The translations under genes were made by a program, and so were the position numbers. A stretch of 64,000 nt of DNA from CAZGNZ01 sp964527215 (GTDB lineage: Bacteria; Fidelibacterota; Marinisomatia; SCGC-AAA003-L08; JACNLC01). This document shows positions 8,086 to 17,801 of this stretch, piece after piece. Every line of letters begins with the position of its first letter. The first letter of the stretch is position 1. The DNA is taken from positions 34,024-98,023 of the forward strand of contig CAZGNZ010000011.1 of NCBI GenBank assembly GCA_964527215.1, in the 5' to 3' direction. The notes under the pieces are model-generated. The model had not been told where the DNA came from, searched no databases, and saw only the letters and a list, made by a program, of their open reading frames with translations.

Positions 8086-8676
8086 CTACCAGCGTCCCCA
8101 GCCTCTTGAGACGGTACCGGACTTCGGGTTTCCCAGCCCAAATGTCAATCCAATGCTGAAGGTCAAATAATGAGGTCCGCCTCCAGTCATCAGAATATCA
8201 AAATCGGGGAAGGTCAGGAATGGAATGCTGAGCTCTTCCATATGATCGGTGACAGACAGATCCAGAGCTGCCCGACGGGAAACAGGCAGCCGCACACCAC
8301 CCCGAAAGGCGTAGGCAAGGATGTCATCCTGTACTGTTTTAATTTGTCCGAGCCCGATTGAAACATATGATTTTAACCGGTCACCCAATACCTGGTGGCG
8401 GTTGAAATACAGGGTAAGAAACCGGATATCTTCATGATAATCCATGATATCAGGATCTGCTTCCAGCTCGGAGTGTGTGTATTGGGCGGAGATGCTGTAG
8501 GACGGCTCAATAAAGACCTCGGCAGAAATGTTTTGGAGCGCCGTGTTTCGATAATCATCATGCCCGGGATTGTGAATTCCAAACTGCCCGCCGATTCGCA
8601 GTGGAAAATATTCCACTCTGTCTTCAGCTGATAAAAGGGTTATGAGTGATATCAGACACATCAGCCATTTCCACAT
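8086..8676 (-). CDS. Small outer-membrane beta-barrel-like protein, unknown function
   Basis: A 196-residue secreted protein with signal peptide MWKWLMCLISLITLLSAED. The mature part shows alternating hydrophobic and polar residues typical of a small 8-stranded barrel (SAEVFIEPSYSISAQYTH, KSYVSIGLGQIKT, HYLTFSIGLTFGLG). No family was recognised. An in-frame TTG exists at 8688, but ATG at 8676 is chosen because GGAGG lies 5 nt before it. The gene follows the BatD-like gene by 37 bp and could be the last gene of that operon. Confidence 0.65.
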   Translation of the reverse strand: MWKWLMCLISLITLLSAEDRVEYFPLRIGGQFGIHNPGHDDYRNTALQNISAEVFIEPSYSISAQYTHSELEADPDIMDYHEDIRFLTLYFNRHQVLGDRLKSYVSIGLGQIKTVQDDILAYAFRGGVRLPVSRRAALDLSVTDHMEELSIPFLTFPDFDILMTGGGPHYLTFSIGLTFGLGNPKSGTVSRGWGRW

Positions 8677-8713
8677 ATGTTCCTCCAATGGTGGTTGGGA
8701 ATATGAACGGATA

Positions 8714-9607
8714 TCAGGTTGAGGTTTCTATCCCGTTGTGTACCAGTTGGTGATAACGGTCTATCAGGCTTTGGGTGAGAACAACATCCTGATCCATGGC
8801 TTCATACCCGGGAATATGCCGCGCAAATTTTGATAAATCAGAACGCTGCAGCAAGTTCATTGTATCCGAACCAATTGTATCATCCCGAGTGACTGTTTTG
8901 AGGAAGTCCTCCAGCTCCGTTGTGGTCATTTCCATGGCCCGGAAAAAAAATTCGTTCTCCAGATACTGGCGGAATATGGATGAAAGCTCCAGATAGAACG
9001 ATTCGGCTGTTTCAGGAGTAAGCAATGCCGGCTTCTTGAGTGCTTCAAGCTGTCGGGCAGCATGAATGTGGGGTGGATCGGCAGGTTTTGTCCATCTCTG
9101 AGCCCGTTCTATTTTTCTCTGCCGCTTTCGAAAAAACAAAATTGTCAATGCAACCGAAACTGCCAGCAATACCAGCAGAAACAACGTTTGGCTCTGATTG
9201 ATTTTGACCGCATGAAGTCCTTTAATATGTCTGATATCCTGCGCATTTACATCCAAAACGCTGGTCACGGTTACGGGAACAGGATCTGTGACTAGGGTGG
9301 CCGATATCTGACCGTTTTCAAGGATCTCCACCGGAATTCCGGGTATTTCCAAAGCTCCGATTTCCCAGAATGCCAGAATGTAGGTGACAGAATTTTCTGT
9401 CAGTATGCGATTAATGATGGTCATTTCCTCAGACTGCGATACCAGTTCCGGGAAATTGACGGCCTTTCCCGCTGCCACATCTGCCGTTACGGTGAGTCGA
9501 ACATGATCCCCAACAGTGATTGTATCCGGTTCCACCGTGCTCTCCAGCTGTATCTGCTGGGGAAACACCCCTGCAATAAATATTAAAATTGGAAGGAACC
9601 TGATCAT
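8714..9607 (-). CDS. BatD/DUF4381-like membrane-anchored protein of the MoxR-DUF58 operon
   Basis: A 297-residue protein with a signal peptide (IRFLPILIFIAGVFPQ), a periplasmic beta-rich domain at about 20-120 (ESTVEPDTITVGDHVRLTV, typical of BatD), one membrane span near 143-160 (LFLLVLLAVSVALTILFF), and a helical cytoplasmic tail to the end. Proteins of this build accompany MoxR ATPases and DUF58 proteins in aerotolerance-type (Bat) operons, where they are thought to help assemble or stress-protect envelope or enzyme complexes. The start overlaps the stop of the DUF58 gene by one base (TAATG), so translation is probably coupled. Confidence 0.7.
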   Translation of the reverse strand: MIRFLPILIFIAGVFPQQIQLESTVEPDTITVGDHVRLTVTADVAAGKAVNFPELVSQSEEMTIINRILTENSVTYILAFWEIGALEIPGIPVEILENGQISATLVTDPVPVTVTSVLDVNAQDIRHIKGLHAVKINQSQTLFLLVLLAVSVALTILFFRKRQRKIERAQRWTKPADPPHIHAARQLEALKKPALLTPETAESFYLELSSIFRQYLENEFFFRAMEMTTTELEDFLKTVTRDDTIGSDTMNLLQRSDLSKFARHIPGYEAMDQDVVLTQSLIDRYHQLVHNGIETST

Positions 9608-10482
9608 TACTGGCGTGAGATTTTCTGATTAAAATAATTGACAAGCGGTTCGATATACCCTGTATCGGTGCGAACCGGTATCAGATCAATTTCATGTTTT
9701 TTACAAAACCGCTGGTGCCTGCTTAAACGGGTTTCCATCATGGTACGCATCTCATTCAGAACCGACTCAGAAGTGGTGTCCACCCAGACGGCATTCTGGT
9801 TCTCTGCATCGTGCAGTTTTACCAGTCCCAGGTCAAGCATTTCTATTTCTGCAGGATCCGTCAGCTGGATGCTGATCAGTTCATGTTTCCGGTTCAGCAG
9901 CTGCAGTGCCGTCTCGTAGTCAGAATCAAGAAAATCGGAAATTACAAAGATCACAGACCTCCGCTTCAACATGCGCAGCAGATATTCCAGTGCTCCCGAG
10001 ATATTCGTCCTGCGGTCTTCGGCCTGGTGATAAATAAGCTCCCGGATCACTCTCAGTGCGTGGCTCTTCCCTTTCTTGGGTGGAATGTATGTTTCGATCT
10101 GATCTGAAAACAGCAGCAGTCCAACTTTATCATTGTTTTTCGCAGCACTGAGGCTCAGCACCGATGCGATTTCTACCATATTGTCGCTTTTCATACTGGA
10201 GCCGGTGCCAAAATATCCGGAAGCACTGACATCCACTGCCAGAACCACAGTCAGTTCGCGTTCTTCTTCATATTTTTTGATATGCGGTTTTCCGGTGCGC
10301 GCGGTTACATTCCAGTCAATATCCCGAATATCGTCACCCGGCTGATATTCCCTGACTTCAGCAAATTCCATTCCCATTCCCCTGAAAGCGGAATGATACT
10401 CACCGCCGAAAAGGTTGTTCACCAGTCGTCGAGTACGGATCTCGATCAGTCGGACTTTTTTCAGGATTTCTGAAGGGATCAT
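9607..10482 (-). CDS. DUF58 (vWA-like) protein
   Basis: A 291-residue DUF58 protein. The family signature lies near residues 45-80 (EFAEVREYQPGDDIRDIDWN then KKYEEERE), followed by a vWA-like fold with a metal-site type DVSAS near 89. No membrane span is seen. DUF58 proteins are regular partners of MoxR AAA+ ATPases, probably as substrate or cofactor adaptors. It lies 17 bp after the MoxR gene and overlaps the BatD-like gene by one base. Unlike classic Bat operons, no separate BatA/BatB vWA membrane proteins follow. Confidence 0.88.
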   Translation of the reverse strand: MIPSEILKKVRLIEIRTRRLVNNLFGGEYHSAFRGMGMEFAEVREYQPGDDIRDIDWNVTARTGKPHIKKYEEERELTVVLAVDVSASGYFGTGSSMKSDNMVEIASVLSLSAAKNNDKVGLLLFSDQIETYIPPKKGKSHALRVIRELIYHQAEDRRTNISGALEYLLRMLKRRSVIFVISDFLDSDYETALQLLNRKHELISIQLTDPAEIEMLDLGLVKLHDAENQNAVWVDTTSESVLNEMRTMMETRLSRHQRFCKKHEIDLIPVRTDTGYIEPLVNYFNQKISRQ

Positions 10483-10499
10483 TTTCTATAGCTGTTCAA

Positions 10500-11495
10500 C
10501 TACGGGGTCGGTACGGATTCAAAGATTCGAGTAATAATATCTTCCGTTGTGATATCCTCAGCCTCTGCTTCAAAAGTCAGCAGAATCCTGTGACGCAGAA
10601 TGGCACGGCTCACATCCCGCACGTCTTCAGGTATGACATACCCGCGGTGATGCATAAATGCCCGCGCTCTGGAGGCAGTGGCCATGTAAATCGTGGCTCG
10701 GGGCGATGCGCCAAATGAGATGAGACCTTTCAGGTCCGCCAGGCCATACTGCTGAGGATCGCGGGTCGCCATGACCAGAGAAACAATGTATTTCTGGATA
10801 TTCTCAGCCATGTGGATTTGGTCCACCACACATCGGGCATCAAGTATGGACTGCGGTTTCACGACGGGTTTGACATCATCGACTGCCGCAATCTGCCCCA
10901 TGCGCTGCAAAATAGCAAGCTCTTCAGTTTCATTGGGGTAATCCACAAGCACTTTGAACATAAACCGGTCTACCTGAGCTTCCGGCAGAGGGTAGGTGCC
11001 TTCCTGTTCGATGGGGTTCTGTGTGGCCATTACCAGAAACGGATTGTCAAGCGGATAGCTGTGATCCCCAATTGTGACCTGCCGTTCCTGCATGGCTTCC
11101 AACAGCGCACTCTGGACTTTTGCAGGTGACCGGTTGATCTCGTCTGCCAGGATAATGTTGGCAAAGATGGGACCTTTTTTTACTTCGAAACTGCCATCTT
11201 TGGGATTGTAGATAAGGGTTCCGATAATATCGGCAGGCAGCAAGTCAGGTGTAAACTGCAGACGCTGAAAGCGGGTGTCAATGAGATGGGCAAGGGTGTT
11301 CACGGTCAGCGTTTTGGCAAGCCCCGGAACACCTTCAAGAAACACATGGCCGTTGGCAAGCAGGGCAGTCAGCAGTTTATTAACCAGATCATCCTGCCCT
11401 ACAATAACGGTTCGGATTTCAGTTTTTAAAAGATCAATAAAGGCGGATTCAGATTTAATTTTTTCGTTCAGTCCCGCCAGATCAAAATTCTCCAT
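10500..11495 (-). CDS. MoxR family AAA+ ATPase
   Basis: A 331-residue MoxR ATPase. Visible features are Walker A-type loop GVPGLAKT near 57-64, Walker B with LADEINRSPAK near 116, sensor-1 region MATQNPIEQEGTYPLPEAQVDRF cut across 155-177, and the C-terminal lid. MoxR proteins use ATP to remodel or load cofactors into partner complexes, usually together with vWA-type proteins such as the DUF58 protein encoded next. The operon runs MoxR, DUF58, BatD-like, small barrel protein. The TPR lipoprotein gene lies 20 bp upstream and is probably in the same transcript. Confidence 0.92.
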   Translation of the reverse strand: MENFDLAGLNEKIKSESAFIDLLKTEIRTVIVGQDDLVNKLLTALLANGHVFLEGVPGLAKTLTVNTLAHLIDTRFQRLQFTPDLLPADIIGTLIYNPKDGSFEVKKGPIFANIILADEINRSPAKVQSALLEAMQERQVTIGDHSYPLDNPFLVMATQNPIEQEGTYPLPEAQVDRFMFKVLVDYPNETEELAILQRMGQIAAVDDVKPVVKPQSILDARCVVDQIHMAENIQKYIVSLVMATRDPQQYGLADLKGLISFGASPRATIYMATASRARAFMHHRGYVIPEDVRDVSRAILRHRILLTFEAEAEDITTEDIITRIFESVPTP

Positions 11496-11515
11496 AATCG
11501 TCAGGTCCTCAGTAA

Positions 11516-12028
11516 TTATTCTGCTAGGTCATTTAAAGAATCAATTTCAGCCTGAATGTCACTCAAGGATTCCAATTCATATTCAACAGACGGTACAAGT
11601 TCATGGTCCGGGTATTTCTGGAGAAATGTGTGATAATTATTGACAGCATCCGTATATGCCTGCAGATAATTGGCTTGAATATACCCAATCATGAACAGTG
11701 CTTTGACAGCCATTTCGTCATCACCATACTGCTGAATGACTTTTCTGAAATGGACAATGGCCAATTCATAATCGCGGACATCATTCAGAAATACCTCTGC
11801 AATCTGGAACTGCGCTTTAACGGCCTCTGCAGATGTTCCGAAATCCCGTGTAATCTGCATCAGGGTGGTGACAGTTCTGTCAATATCTTCATTTTCGCGA
11901 TACTGGGCCGCTGCTTCCCACAACCCTGCAGCATTGTTTTTTCCGCCTGAGGCGCTGCCGCCGGTGTCCTGAGAACTGCATGAAATCAGTATCAATGCCA
12001 TTATGAATATTGGAAAAGCCTTTTGCAT
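11516..12028 (-). CDS. TPR lipoprotein (BamD/YbgF-like)
   Basis: A 170-residue lipoprotein, lipobox ending at C17 (LILISC). After a Ser/Gly/Asn-rich linker it has about three TPR-type helical pairs (AVKAQFQIAEVFLNDVRDY, AVKALFMIGYIQANYLQAY), with the QKYPDHE pattern typical of BamD and YbgF outer-membrane TPR proteins. It is short for BamD. Its position between the TamA-like gene and the Bat-like operon suggests an outer-membrane assembly or envelope-maintenance role, which is inference. Start supported by AGAGGA 5 nt upstream. Confidence 0.75.
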   Translation of the reverse strand: MQKAFPIFIMALILISCSSQDTGGSASGGKNNAAGLWEAAAQYRENEDIDRTVTTLMQITRDFGTSAEAVKAQFQIAEVFLNDVRDYELAIVHFRKVIQQYGDDEMAVKALFMIGYIQANYLQAYTDAVNNYHTFLQKYPDHELVPSVEYELESLSDIQAEIDSLNDLAE

Positions 12029-12155
12029 AAATTCCTCTTTTTGCTGTTAGTACTAAGGTGTGAAATTTATTGAAATCAGGCCGGAACCTAACAAGAAAGT
12101 TCTGCCTTTGTTCCATGTATCAACAGACCTGAGTTCGGTTGTTTCCCATATCCGG

Positions 12156-13964
12156 CTAAAACATGTAGAGCAGGGAAATCAGTACAGTGGGACTGGTTTT
12201 TCGGGCTTCCGGATATGCATAATCAATACGAACCGGACCAATGGGAGTTTCAACAGTAAGTCCGGCACCCACATCCCAGCTCCATTTCCTTAAAAGATCT
12301 TTGGAAATCTGATCATCCAGTTTTCCGGAATCAATAAATATTTCACCTCCAAACCACCAGATAATGGGAAAACGAATTTCCATATTGGCCTGGAGCATGG
12401 CAATTCCCCCGTCCAGACCGAACTCCGAATTATAGTCATCCACATCACGCCATCCGCGCAGGGATGTATTTCCACCCAAATAAAATTTATCACGAATATC
12501 CAGATTGTCATCACTGTTTTCGGGCTGGAAATTATACAGGTATCCGCTTTTAAAAAGGGTGCCGAAAATGAGATTCTCACGCAGTTCACGGAATTCCTTG
12601 TATTCGCCAGACAGTTTTAAATAATCCTTTTCCCCTCCCAAAAACGTCCCGTTGAGAACGGCACTGCAGGAAAAGTAGTATCCATTGTGAGGATTGATGA
12701 TGTTGTCCAGCTTCTGTTTCAGGAATTTCAATTCAAGCGACCGTTCGAAATCCTGCGTGGATCCGGTACTGCTCGAATCAACAGCAGACTTATCCACCTT
12801 TATCCATTCCAGATTTAACCCGCCGATGAGCTTATAGTACTCACCCTGTTTGTACAGAAAGGATGTCTCAAATCCGTGGCTCAGCAAAGTATACTCATCC
12901 CGCTGCTCCTGAAGATAATATCGGATTCGGAGCGGAATCCGCTTTCCCAGAAGACGGGGCGCGAACCAGTTAACATACAGGCTTCTTGGTGGAAAAGAAA
13001 TATTTTCATCCAGCATCAAACCGATTTTCCCGCCCACCTCAAACTGATTGCCGGTCCTGAACAATGGGCCAGGCTGCCAGCGTGTCTCAAGTCCGAAAAC
13101 CGTTGCAGGAGGCGCTCCCTCCCCTCTGGAACTGGACTCCTGACTGAAACCAAGATCAAACTGGATTGACCGGTTTTTGTATTCCCGGACCTTTATCTCA
13201 ATGTTGACCACACTGGTGTCGGCATCTGGAAATTTCGGGTAGATTTCCACTGAACTGAAAAGCTGGGAACTGAATACGCGACGCTGAGATTTCTCAATAC
13301 GGGAGATGTCATATACATCCCCTTCACTGAAATCCAAATCCCTGAAAACAAATTTTTCCGGGTACTTCTCCAGTCCGCTGACTGAAATTCGGCCGATGGT
13401 ATAGGTCAGACCCTCGAAAATATTTAAGCGGATATCCGCCGATCCTTCGTCCAGAGTTACCTCATCCACCAGATTGATTTTCAGTTTTCCGCGACGTGAA
13501 TATTCATATTGAAGCCGTCGAAGATTTGCACTGAGCTGAACCGGATTGTACACCATGCCTGGCTCTGCATTCAGCTGCTGCATAATCTGCTGATCTGAAA
13601 ACACGGAGTTGCCGCTGAAATCCAACCTCTGAATATAGTACCGCTGGCTTTCCACGATGTTAAATGTAATATTTACCGAGTTTGAACGACCAGGTTCAGT
13701 CTCCGGCGTCACTCTGACATGAATGAAACCCTGGCTGATGTAAAATGATTCGAGGGAAATGGCATCCAGCTTCATGGTTCTTGAATTGAAGACACGGCGC
13801 TGGAAAAAACCCGCCGGTTTTAACCGAATAAACTCCTGAAGTTCAGAGGATTTGAAAGTCTGGTTGCCTTCAAAATTTATTTCACCGACATACATTTTTT
13901 CCGCAGCTGTCAGACCGGACAGCAGCAGTATCACATAAACGGTTTGTTTTAAATATCCGGACAT
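12156..13964 (-). CDS. tamA: Omp85 family outer-membrane protein, TamA-like
   Basis: A 602-residue Omp85 protein. A signal peptide (about 1-20) precedes POTRA domains spanning about 24-265 (YVGEINFEGNQTF, YIQRLDFSGNSVF, YTIGRISVSGLEK, FSSVEIYPKFP), then a 16-strand type barrel with the conserved LGGNTSLRGW near 497 and GPVRIDYAYP near 580, ending in the barrel-type MF. Such proteins insert beta-barrels into the outer membrane. It lies 4 bp downstream of the TamB-like gene, which favours TamA over BamA; shorter length also fits. A true BamA is presumably elsewhere. Confidence 0.85.
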   Translation of the reverse strand: MSGYLKQTVYVILLLSGLTAAEKMYVGEINFEGNQTFKSSELQEFIRLKPAGFFQRRVFNSRTMKLDAISLESFYISQGFIHVRVTPETEPGRSNSVNITFNIVESQRYYIQRLDFSGNSVFSDQQIMQQLNAEPGMVYNPVQLSANLRRLQYEYSRRGKLKINLVDEVTLDEGSADIRLNIFEGLTYTIGRISVSGLEKYPEKFVFRDLDFSEGDVYDISRIEKSQRRVFSSQLFSSVEIYPKFPDADTSVVNIEIKVREYKNRSIQFDLGFSQESSSRGEGAPPATVFGLETRWQPGPLFRTGNQFEVGGKIGLMLDENISFPPRSLYVNWFAPRLLGKRIPLRIRYYLQEQRDEYTLLSHGFETSFLYKQGEYYKLIGGLNLEWIKVDKSAVDSSSTGSTQDFERSLELKFLKQKLDNIINPHNGYYFSCSAVLNGTFLGGEKDYLKLSGEYKEFRELRENLIFGTLFKSGYLYNFQPENSDDNLDIRDKFYLGGNTSLRGWRDVDDYNSEFGLDGGIAMLQANMEIRFPIIWWFGGEIFIDSGKLDDQISKDLLRKWSWDVGAGLTVETPIGPVRIDYAYPEARKTSPTVLISLLYMF

Positions 13965-13968
13965 CTTA

Positions 13969-16900
13969 TCAGTACTTGAATTTAATCCGGTAGTTCAGAT
14001 GCGGCAGCCCTTCCTCATCCAGACGGGCCACAACAAATGAATATCTGTTGATTCGGTAGACCACTTCGTACTCGCTTGTAATCTGGTTGGCAAAAACATC
14101 ACTGCGGATATTCATTGACAGTTTCCGGGTCAGGTTTTTTCCCACATAGAGATTAATGTCTGAGGCATCGAAATCGGAGAGAATGGCTCCGCTGCCCTGA
14201 ATTCGAAATCGGTCAACGGGGCTGTATTCCTCAATAAATTGGCCAAACTGGTTCTCAATATAATTGGACAGGATATTCTGTCCGGCAGCATTGATGTTTA
14301 CATTTTCATCCCCTGCGGTTTCCAACTCCTGGGTCAGCAGTATCTGCAGAATATCATCCTCGGAATACAGCAATGATGGATCTTCCGGCTGAACATTTAT
14401 GCTGACGTCATCCACGGCACCGATATAATAAATCCGGAAATCATACCCTCCGATAGTGGTTACGGCCTCAATATCAACATTGGGTACTTTTTGAAGAGGA
14501 TCAAATATAATGGAACCCTCAATGGTCTGATATTCATTACCGTTAATAAATGCGATACCGTCAATGATATTGAGAGTCCCCGAGGTCTTCAGATCTTCCG
14601 ATCCTGTGGCGGTAAAATTCAGATCACCGTCCAGTTCAAGATCTGCAAAATTGTTTTCAAGTTTGATGACATTATCCAGCGGAAGATGAATATCATACAC
14701 AAATACACGGTCACCCTGATCAGGCTTGTAAGAGGACATGGCCTCGGATTCTTCAAAATCGGTGGTAATAATGAATTCATATGGATTGGGAATAAACTCA
14801 CCGGATATTTCCACTGTATCCTTTCCGGTCACTGCCAGTTCAGCCTGCCCAATGCCTTTGAACAGCGCTTCCGAACTGGCGAGATAGATATTCTCACCTG
14901 TCACTTTCAAATCCAGGACCGGAAGAAAAAACTCCGTCATATCCATACCGCCGCTGAAAAAAACATTTTCCGTAACCGGGGCTTTCTCTTCAAAATTAAA
15001 CCAGCCTGAAACAGTACGCCGTATTCTCTGAAGATAGCTTTCGTCAATCACAGTACCCTGAGCCAGTCCTGACAGGTTTCTGATCATCAGCTGATTGTCA
15101 TCAATGGTGACATATCCATTGACATTCGTAATGGAATTTTCAAGTGCTAGCACGCTGATGGTTCCGTCCTGAATGATTATCTGGCCATTCCGGACAGGAT
15201 TGGCATAGTTTCCGGCAATACTCAGCTGAGCCGTTACATTCCCGTTCAGAGAATCCACCTGAGTGAAGTACGGCAGCAGCAGTTCCAGGCTTTTGGCTCT
15301 TCCCGTAAGCATAATGCTGATGGGTTCCTGGCTGACCCGCTGCCTGTTGGATACTGGCATGGATAAATCTGAAGGCAGAAAGCCTGTTGCTGTATAATTT
15401 CCGCTGTCTGTTCTCAGCTGAAGCCCTCTTAAAAACATCTTTCTGTCTTCATAATAAAGGCGACCGGACAGGCTGTTTCCCATGATGCGGTCAAACTCCG
15501 GATCAGTAATATCCAGTTCCATAGCAATAACCGGATTATTCAAAGGCCCCCTGTAATCCAGGGTACCGTTCATCAGCCCTGCTGTTCGCGTTGTCCAGGG
15601 AAAGTATCGATTAAGCTGCAGCGCCTGGAAATTGCTCAGACTGCCGGAAAAGGACAGCGTGTCGGATACGGAAAGGGTCCTGGCACCAGTATCCGTTTCG
15701 GAAAGAGGGATGACTCCGGAAAATACCGCCCGCCCCCCTGAATTTGGAAAGAGTGTGCAGTTGTTCAGCACCAGTCGGCCGTCCCGATAGGTCAGCTCAC
15801 CTTCCATTGAAATAAAGCTGATATCATCATATTGGCCCTCCATCACCCGTAGATCTGCCAGCAGCACCGGAAATGGTCCGGACTGGGAAAAATACACATC
15901 TCCATCAATAATTCCGCGAAAACGGTGGCTCCAGTCAAAAAAGGTGTTGATGTTCGCCATGCTGATCTGCTGCAGATTAACGGAAAGCTGATACTCTTCC
16001 TGGCTGCGGTAATCCCCGCTCATTACTATCAAACCGCTGCCAAAGCGGATTCCGGCTTCTTCCAGATAAAAGCGGTCACCTTCCTTGCGGACCAGCAGAT
16101 CCCGAGTTTCAAACGGCAGAGAATGGATACGTGCGTTTAACGAATCGATGTGAATAAATTCCAGGGAGTTCTCAAATTCACCCGACAGCAGAAACGAATC
16201 TCCGTCCGGATTGCTGCCTTCCAGAACAGACAGACTGACCAGATTTTCATCCAGTTCCAATTTCACGCCGATATTCTCAAACTGAAATCCGCCACCTGAA
16301 AATTTTTCTCCATCCCCGCTGACGGTGCCGTTGTTCAGCTGATACTGCCGGAGATTCAACTCACAGGCCAGCTCAGCCGATTTGATGGAATAGTTATCAA
16401 ACCGCAGTGAATCCAGCGCAAGCGTTCCTGTCAGCTGCTGATTCTGATCATCGCCTGACAGGCGGATATCTCCCCCGATACTCGTGGTGACTTCCGGCAG
16501 CTGCGGATGCAGATTATTCAGGCTGAACTGGTGTCCGTACATATGCCCTGAAACATCAAAATACCGGAAATCCCTGATCGACAGACTGTCCAGAACGGCA
16601 TGAAGGGACTGATACCTGAAATCCAGGGCTGTTTTATTGATGATATGCCCATGGGAAAAATGAATCATTCCCTGGACGGAATCCAGTCTCTCCGTATTGA
16701 ATTCCAGTCTGTCCAGATTGAGACTGCAGTCAAATTCTGAAACCTGTTCCTGTCCGGAGATGGTCAATCCGCCTGCCAGCATCAAAATATCATCATCAAT
16801 GGGAAACACCGCTTCCTCCGACCGGGCGGAAACAGTCCAGTTCTGACTGCTGAAGTCAATCATTGCATCCCAGGCGATTTTCCCAAAACCGTCTTCAACC

Positions 16901-17709
16901 ATACCATTGTACACAACCAGCCGTGATTCTCCCAGAGTCCCCTGACAACTCAATTCAGGAAACTGGTAGTCATCCAGGTCCATCTGCCCCTGAATGCTGA
17001 AATCAAGATGCACTGGCAGCCGCTGAAGATCCAGGTATCCGTCCAGAACACCTTCTGTTTGATGATGAAGATACACACCCGAATAGTCAAACGACGAAAA
17101 CTGCAGCTTACTGCCGCTGTAACCCAGTTCACAGTTTTTTACATCGAGCTGTGCATTAAATACGGGAATTTCCAGCATTGAATTCTGAATGACAGTCCGT
17201 ATGCTGTCCGTCACTGTGAGTTCTGCGCGGATATCGGTGATGACTTCCCAGTCTGTTGACCGAATCGTCACATCCTGGATCGTCAGATCGGAGATTTCAA
17301 ACGACAGGCTGGAATCCTGCTCTTTTGGATTGACGGAGTTTATGAACTGTATAGTCTGGTTGACATCAACAAATCCATTTGAAATACTAAGATACTGAAA
17401 TTCCGGTCGTTTGGCAATCAATGACCACAGGTTTGCCTGTCCACTTACATATTCTGCATTCATGATTAAACTGTCTGCTGAACCGATGGAAATGCCGAAA
17501 AGCCGGAATCCGTCAATGAAATTGCCTGAAAGTGAATCCAGTGTCACCTCTTCTCCCAGCTTCACCGAAAGCATGCTTTCAGCTTTGGCGTTGAAATCCT
17601 GTATAAAGAGGGAAGGCTGGTATAAAAACAGCACCAGGCTGGCAGATGCCGCCAGCACCAGCAGTATGGTGATGACCAAAAGCCCTTGTTTGATGCGTTT
17701 TTGTTTCAT
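13969..17709 (-). CDS. tamB: TamB-like translocation/assembly protein (DUF490, AsmA-like)
   Basis: A 1246-residue protein with one N-terminal membrane anchor (residues about 9-30, LLVITILLVLAASASLVLFL) and a very long periplasmic beta-helix-like body. The C-terminal ~350 residues are the TamB/DUF490 domain (IDGIAFINGNEYQTIEGSI near 1075, then DVSINVQPEDPSL, DILQILLTQE near 1150, and NLYVGKNLTRKLSMNI near 1200). TamB bridges inner and outer membranes and serves protein assembly and lipid transport with TamA, encoded just downstream. No strong Shine-Dalgarno is seen before the ATG. A terminator for dnaK lies 36 bp upstream, so tamB probably has its own promoter. Confidence 0.9.
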   Translation of the reverse strand: MKQKRIKQGLLVITILLVLAASASLVLFLYQPSLFIQDFNAKAESMLSVKLGEEVTLDSLSGNFIDGFRLFGISIGSADSLIMNAEYVSGQANLWSLIAKRPEFQYLSISNGFVDVNQTIQFINSVNPKEQDSSLSFEISDLTIQDVTIRSTDWEVITDIRAELTVTDSIRTVIQNSMLEIPVFNAQLDVKNCELGYSGSKLQFSSFDYSGVYLHHQTEGVLDGYLDLQRLPVHLDFSIQGQMDLDDYQFPELSCQGTLGESRLVVYNGMVEDGFGKIAWDAMIDFSSQNWTVSARSEEAVFPIDDDILMLAGGLTISGQEQVSEFDCSLNLDRLEFNTERLDSVQGMIHFSHGHIINKTALDFRYQSLHAVLDSLSIRDFRYFDVSGHMYGHQFSLNNLHPQLPEVTTSIGGDIRLSGDDQNQQLTGTLALDSLRFDNYSIKSAELACELNLRQYQLNNGTVSGDGEKFSGGGFQFENIGVKLELDENLVSLSVLEGSNPDGDSFLLSGEFENSLEFIHIDSLNARIHSLPFETRDLLVRKEGDRFYLEEAGIRFGSGLIVMSGDYRSQEEYQLSVNLQQISMANINTFFDWSHRFRGIIDGDVYFSQSGPFPVLLADLRVMEGQYDDISFISMEGELTYRDGRLVLNNCTLFPNSGGRAVFSGVIPLSETDTGARTLSVSDTLSFSGSLSNFQALQLNRYFPWTTRTAGLMNGTLDYRGPLNNPVIAMELDITDPEFDRIMGNSLSGRLYYEDRKMFLRGLQLRTDSGNYTATGFLPSDLSMPVSNRQRVSQEPISIMLTGRAKSLELLLPYFTQVDSLNGNVTAQLSIAGNYANPVRNGQIIIQDGTISVLALENSITNVNGYVTIDDNQLMIRNLSGLAQGTVIDESYLQRIRRTVSGWFNFEEKAPVTENVFFSGGMDMTEFFLPVLDLKVTGENIYLASSEALFKGIGQAELAVTGKDTVEISGEFIPNPYEFIITTDFEESEAMSSYKPDQGDRVFVYDIHLPLDNVIKLENNFADLELDGDLNFTATGSEDLKTSGTLNIIDGIAFINGNEYQTIEGSIIFDPLQKVPNVDIEAVTTIGGYDFRIYYIGAVDDVSINVQPEDPSLLYSEDDILQILLTQELETAGDENVNINAAGQNILSNYIENQFGQFIEEYSPVDRFRIQGSGAILSDFDASDINLYVGKNLTRKLSMNIRSDVFANQITSEYEVVYRINRYSFVVARLDEEGLPHLNYRIKFKY

Positions 17710-17744
17710 AGCAGATCAATAAAGTTACAAGTATATATCCTCTG

Positions 17745-17777
17745 AAAAAAAGAACGGACAGCCTGTGCCGTCCGTTC
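17745..17777 (-). terminator. Rho-independent terminator after dnaK
   Basis: On the minus strand an 8-bp perfect stem GAACGGAC/GTCCGTTC (17752-17777) is followed by seven T (17751-17745). It lies 25 bp after the dnaK stop codon and should end the dnaK transcript before tamB. Confidence 0.85.
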
Positions 17778-17801
17778 AAAATGAATGAATCACTGTGGAA
17801 A

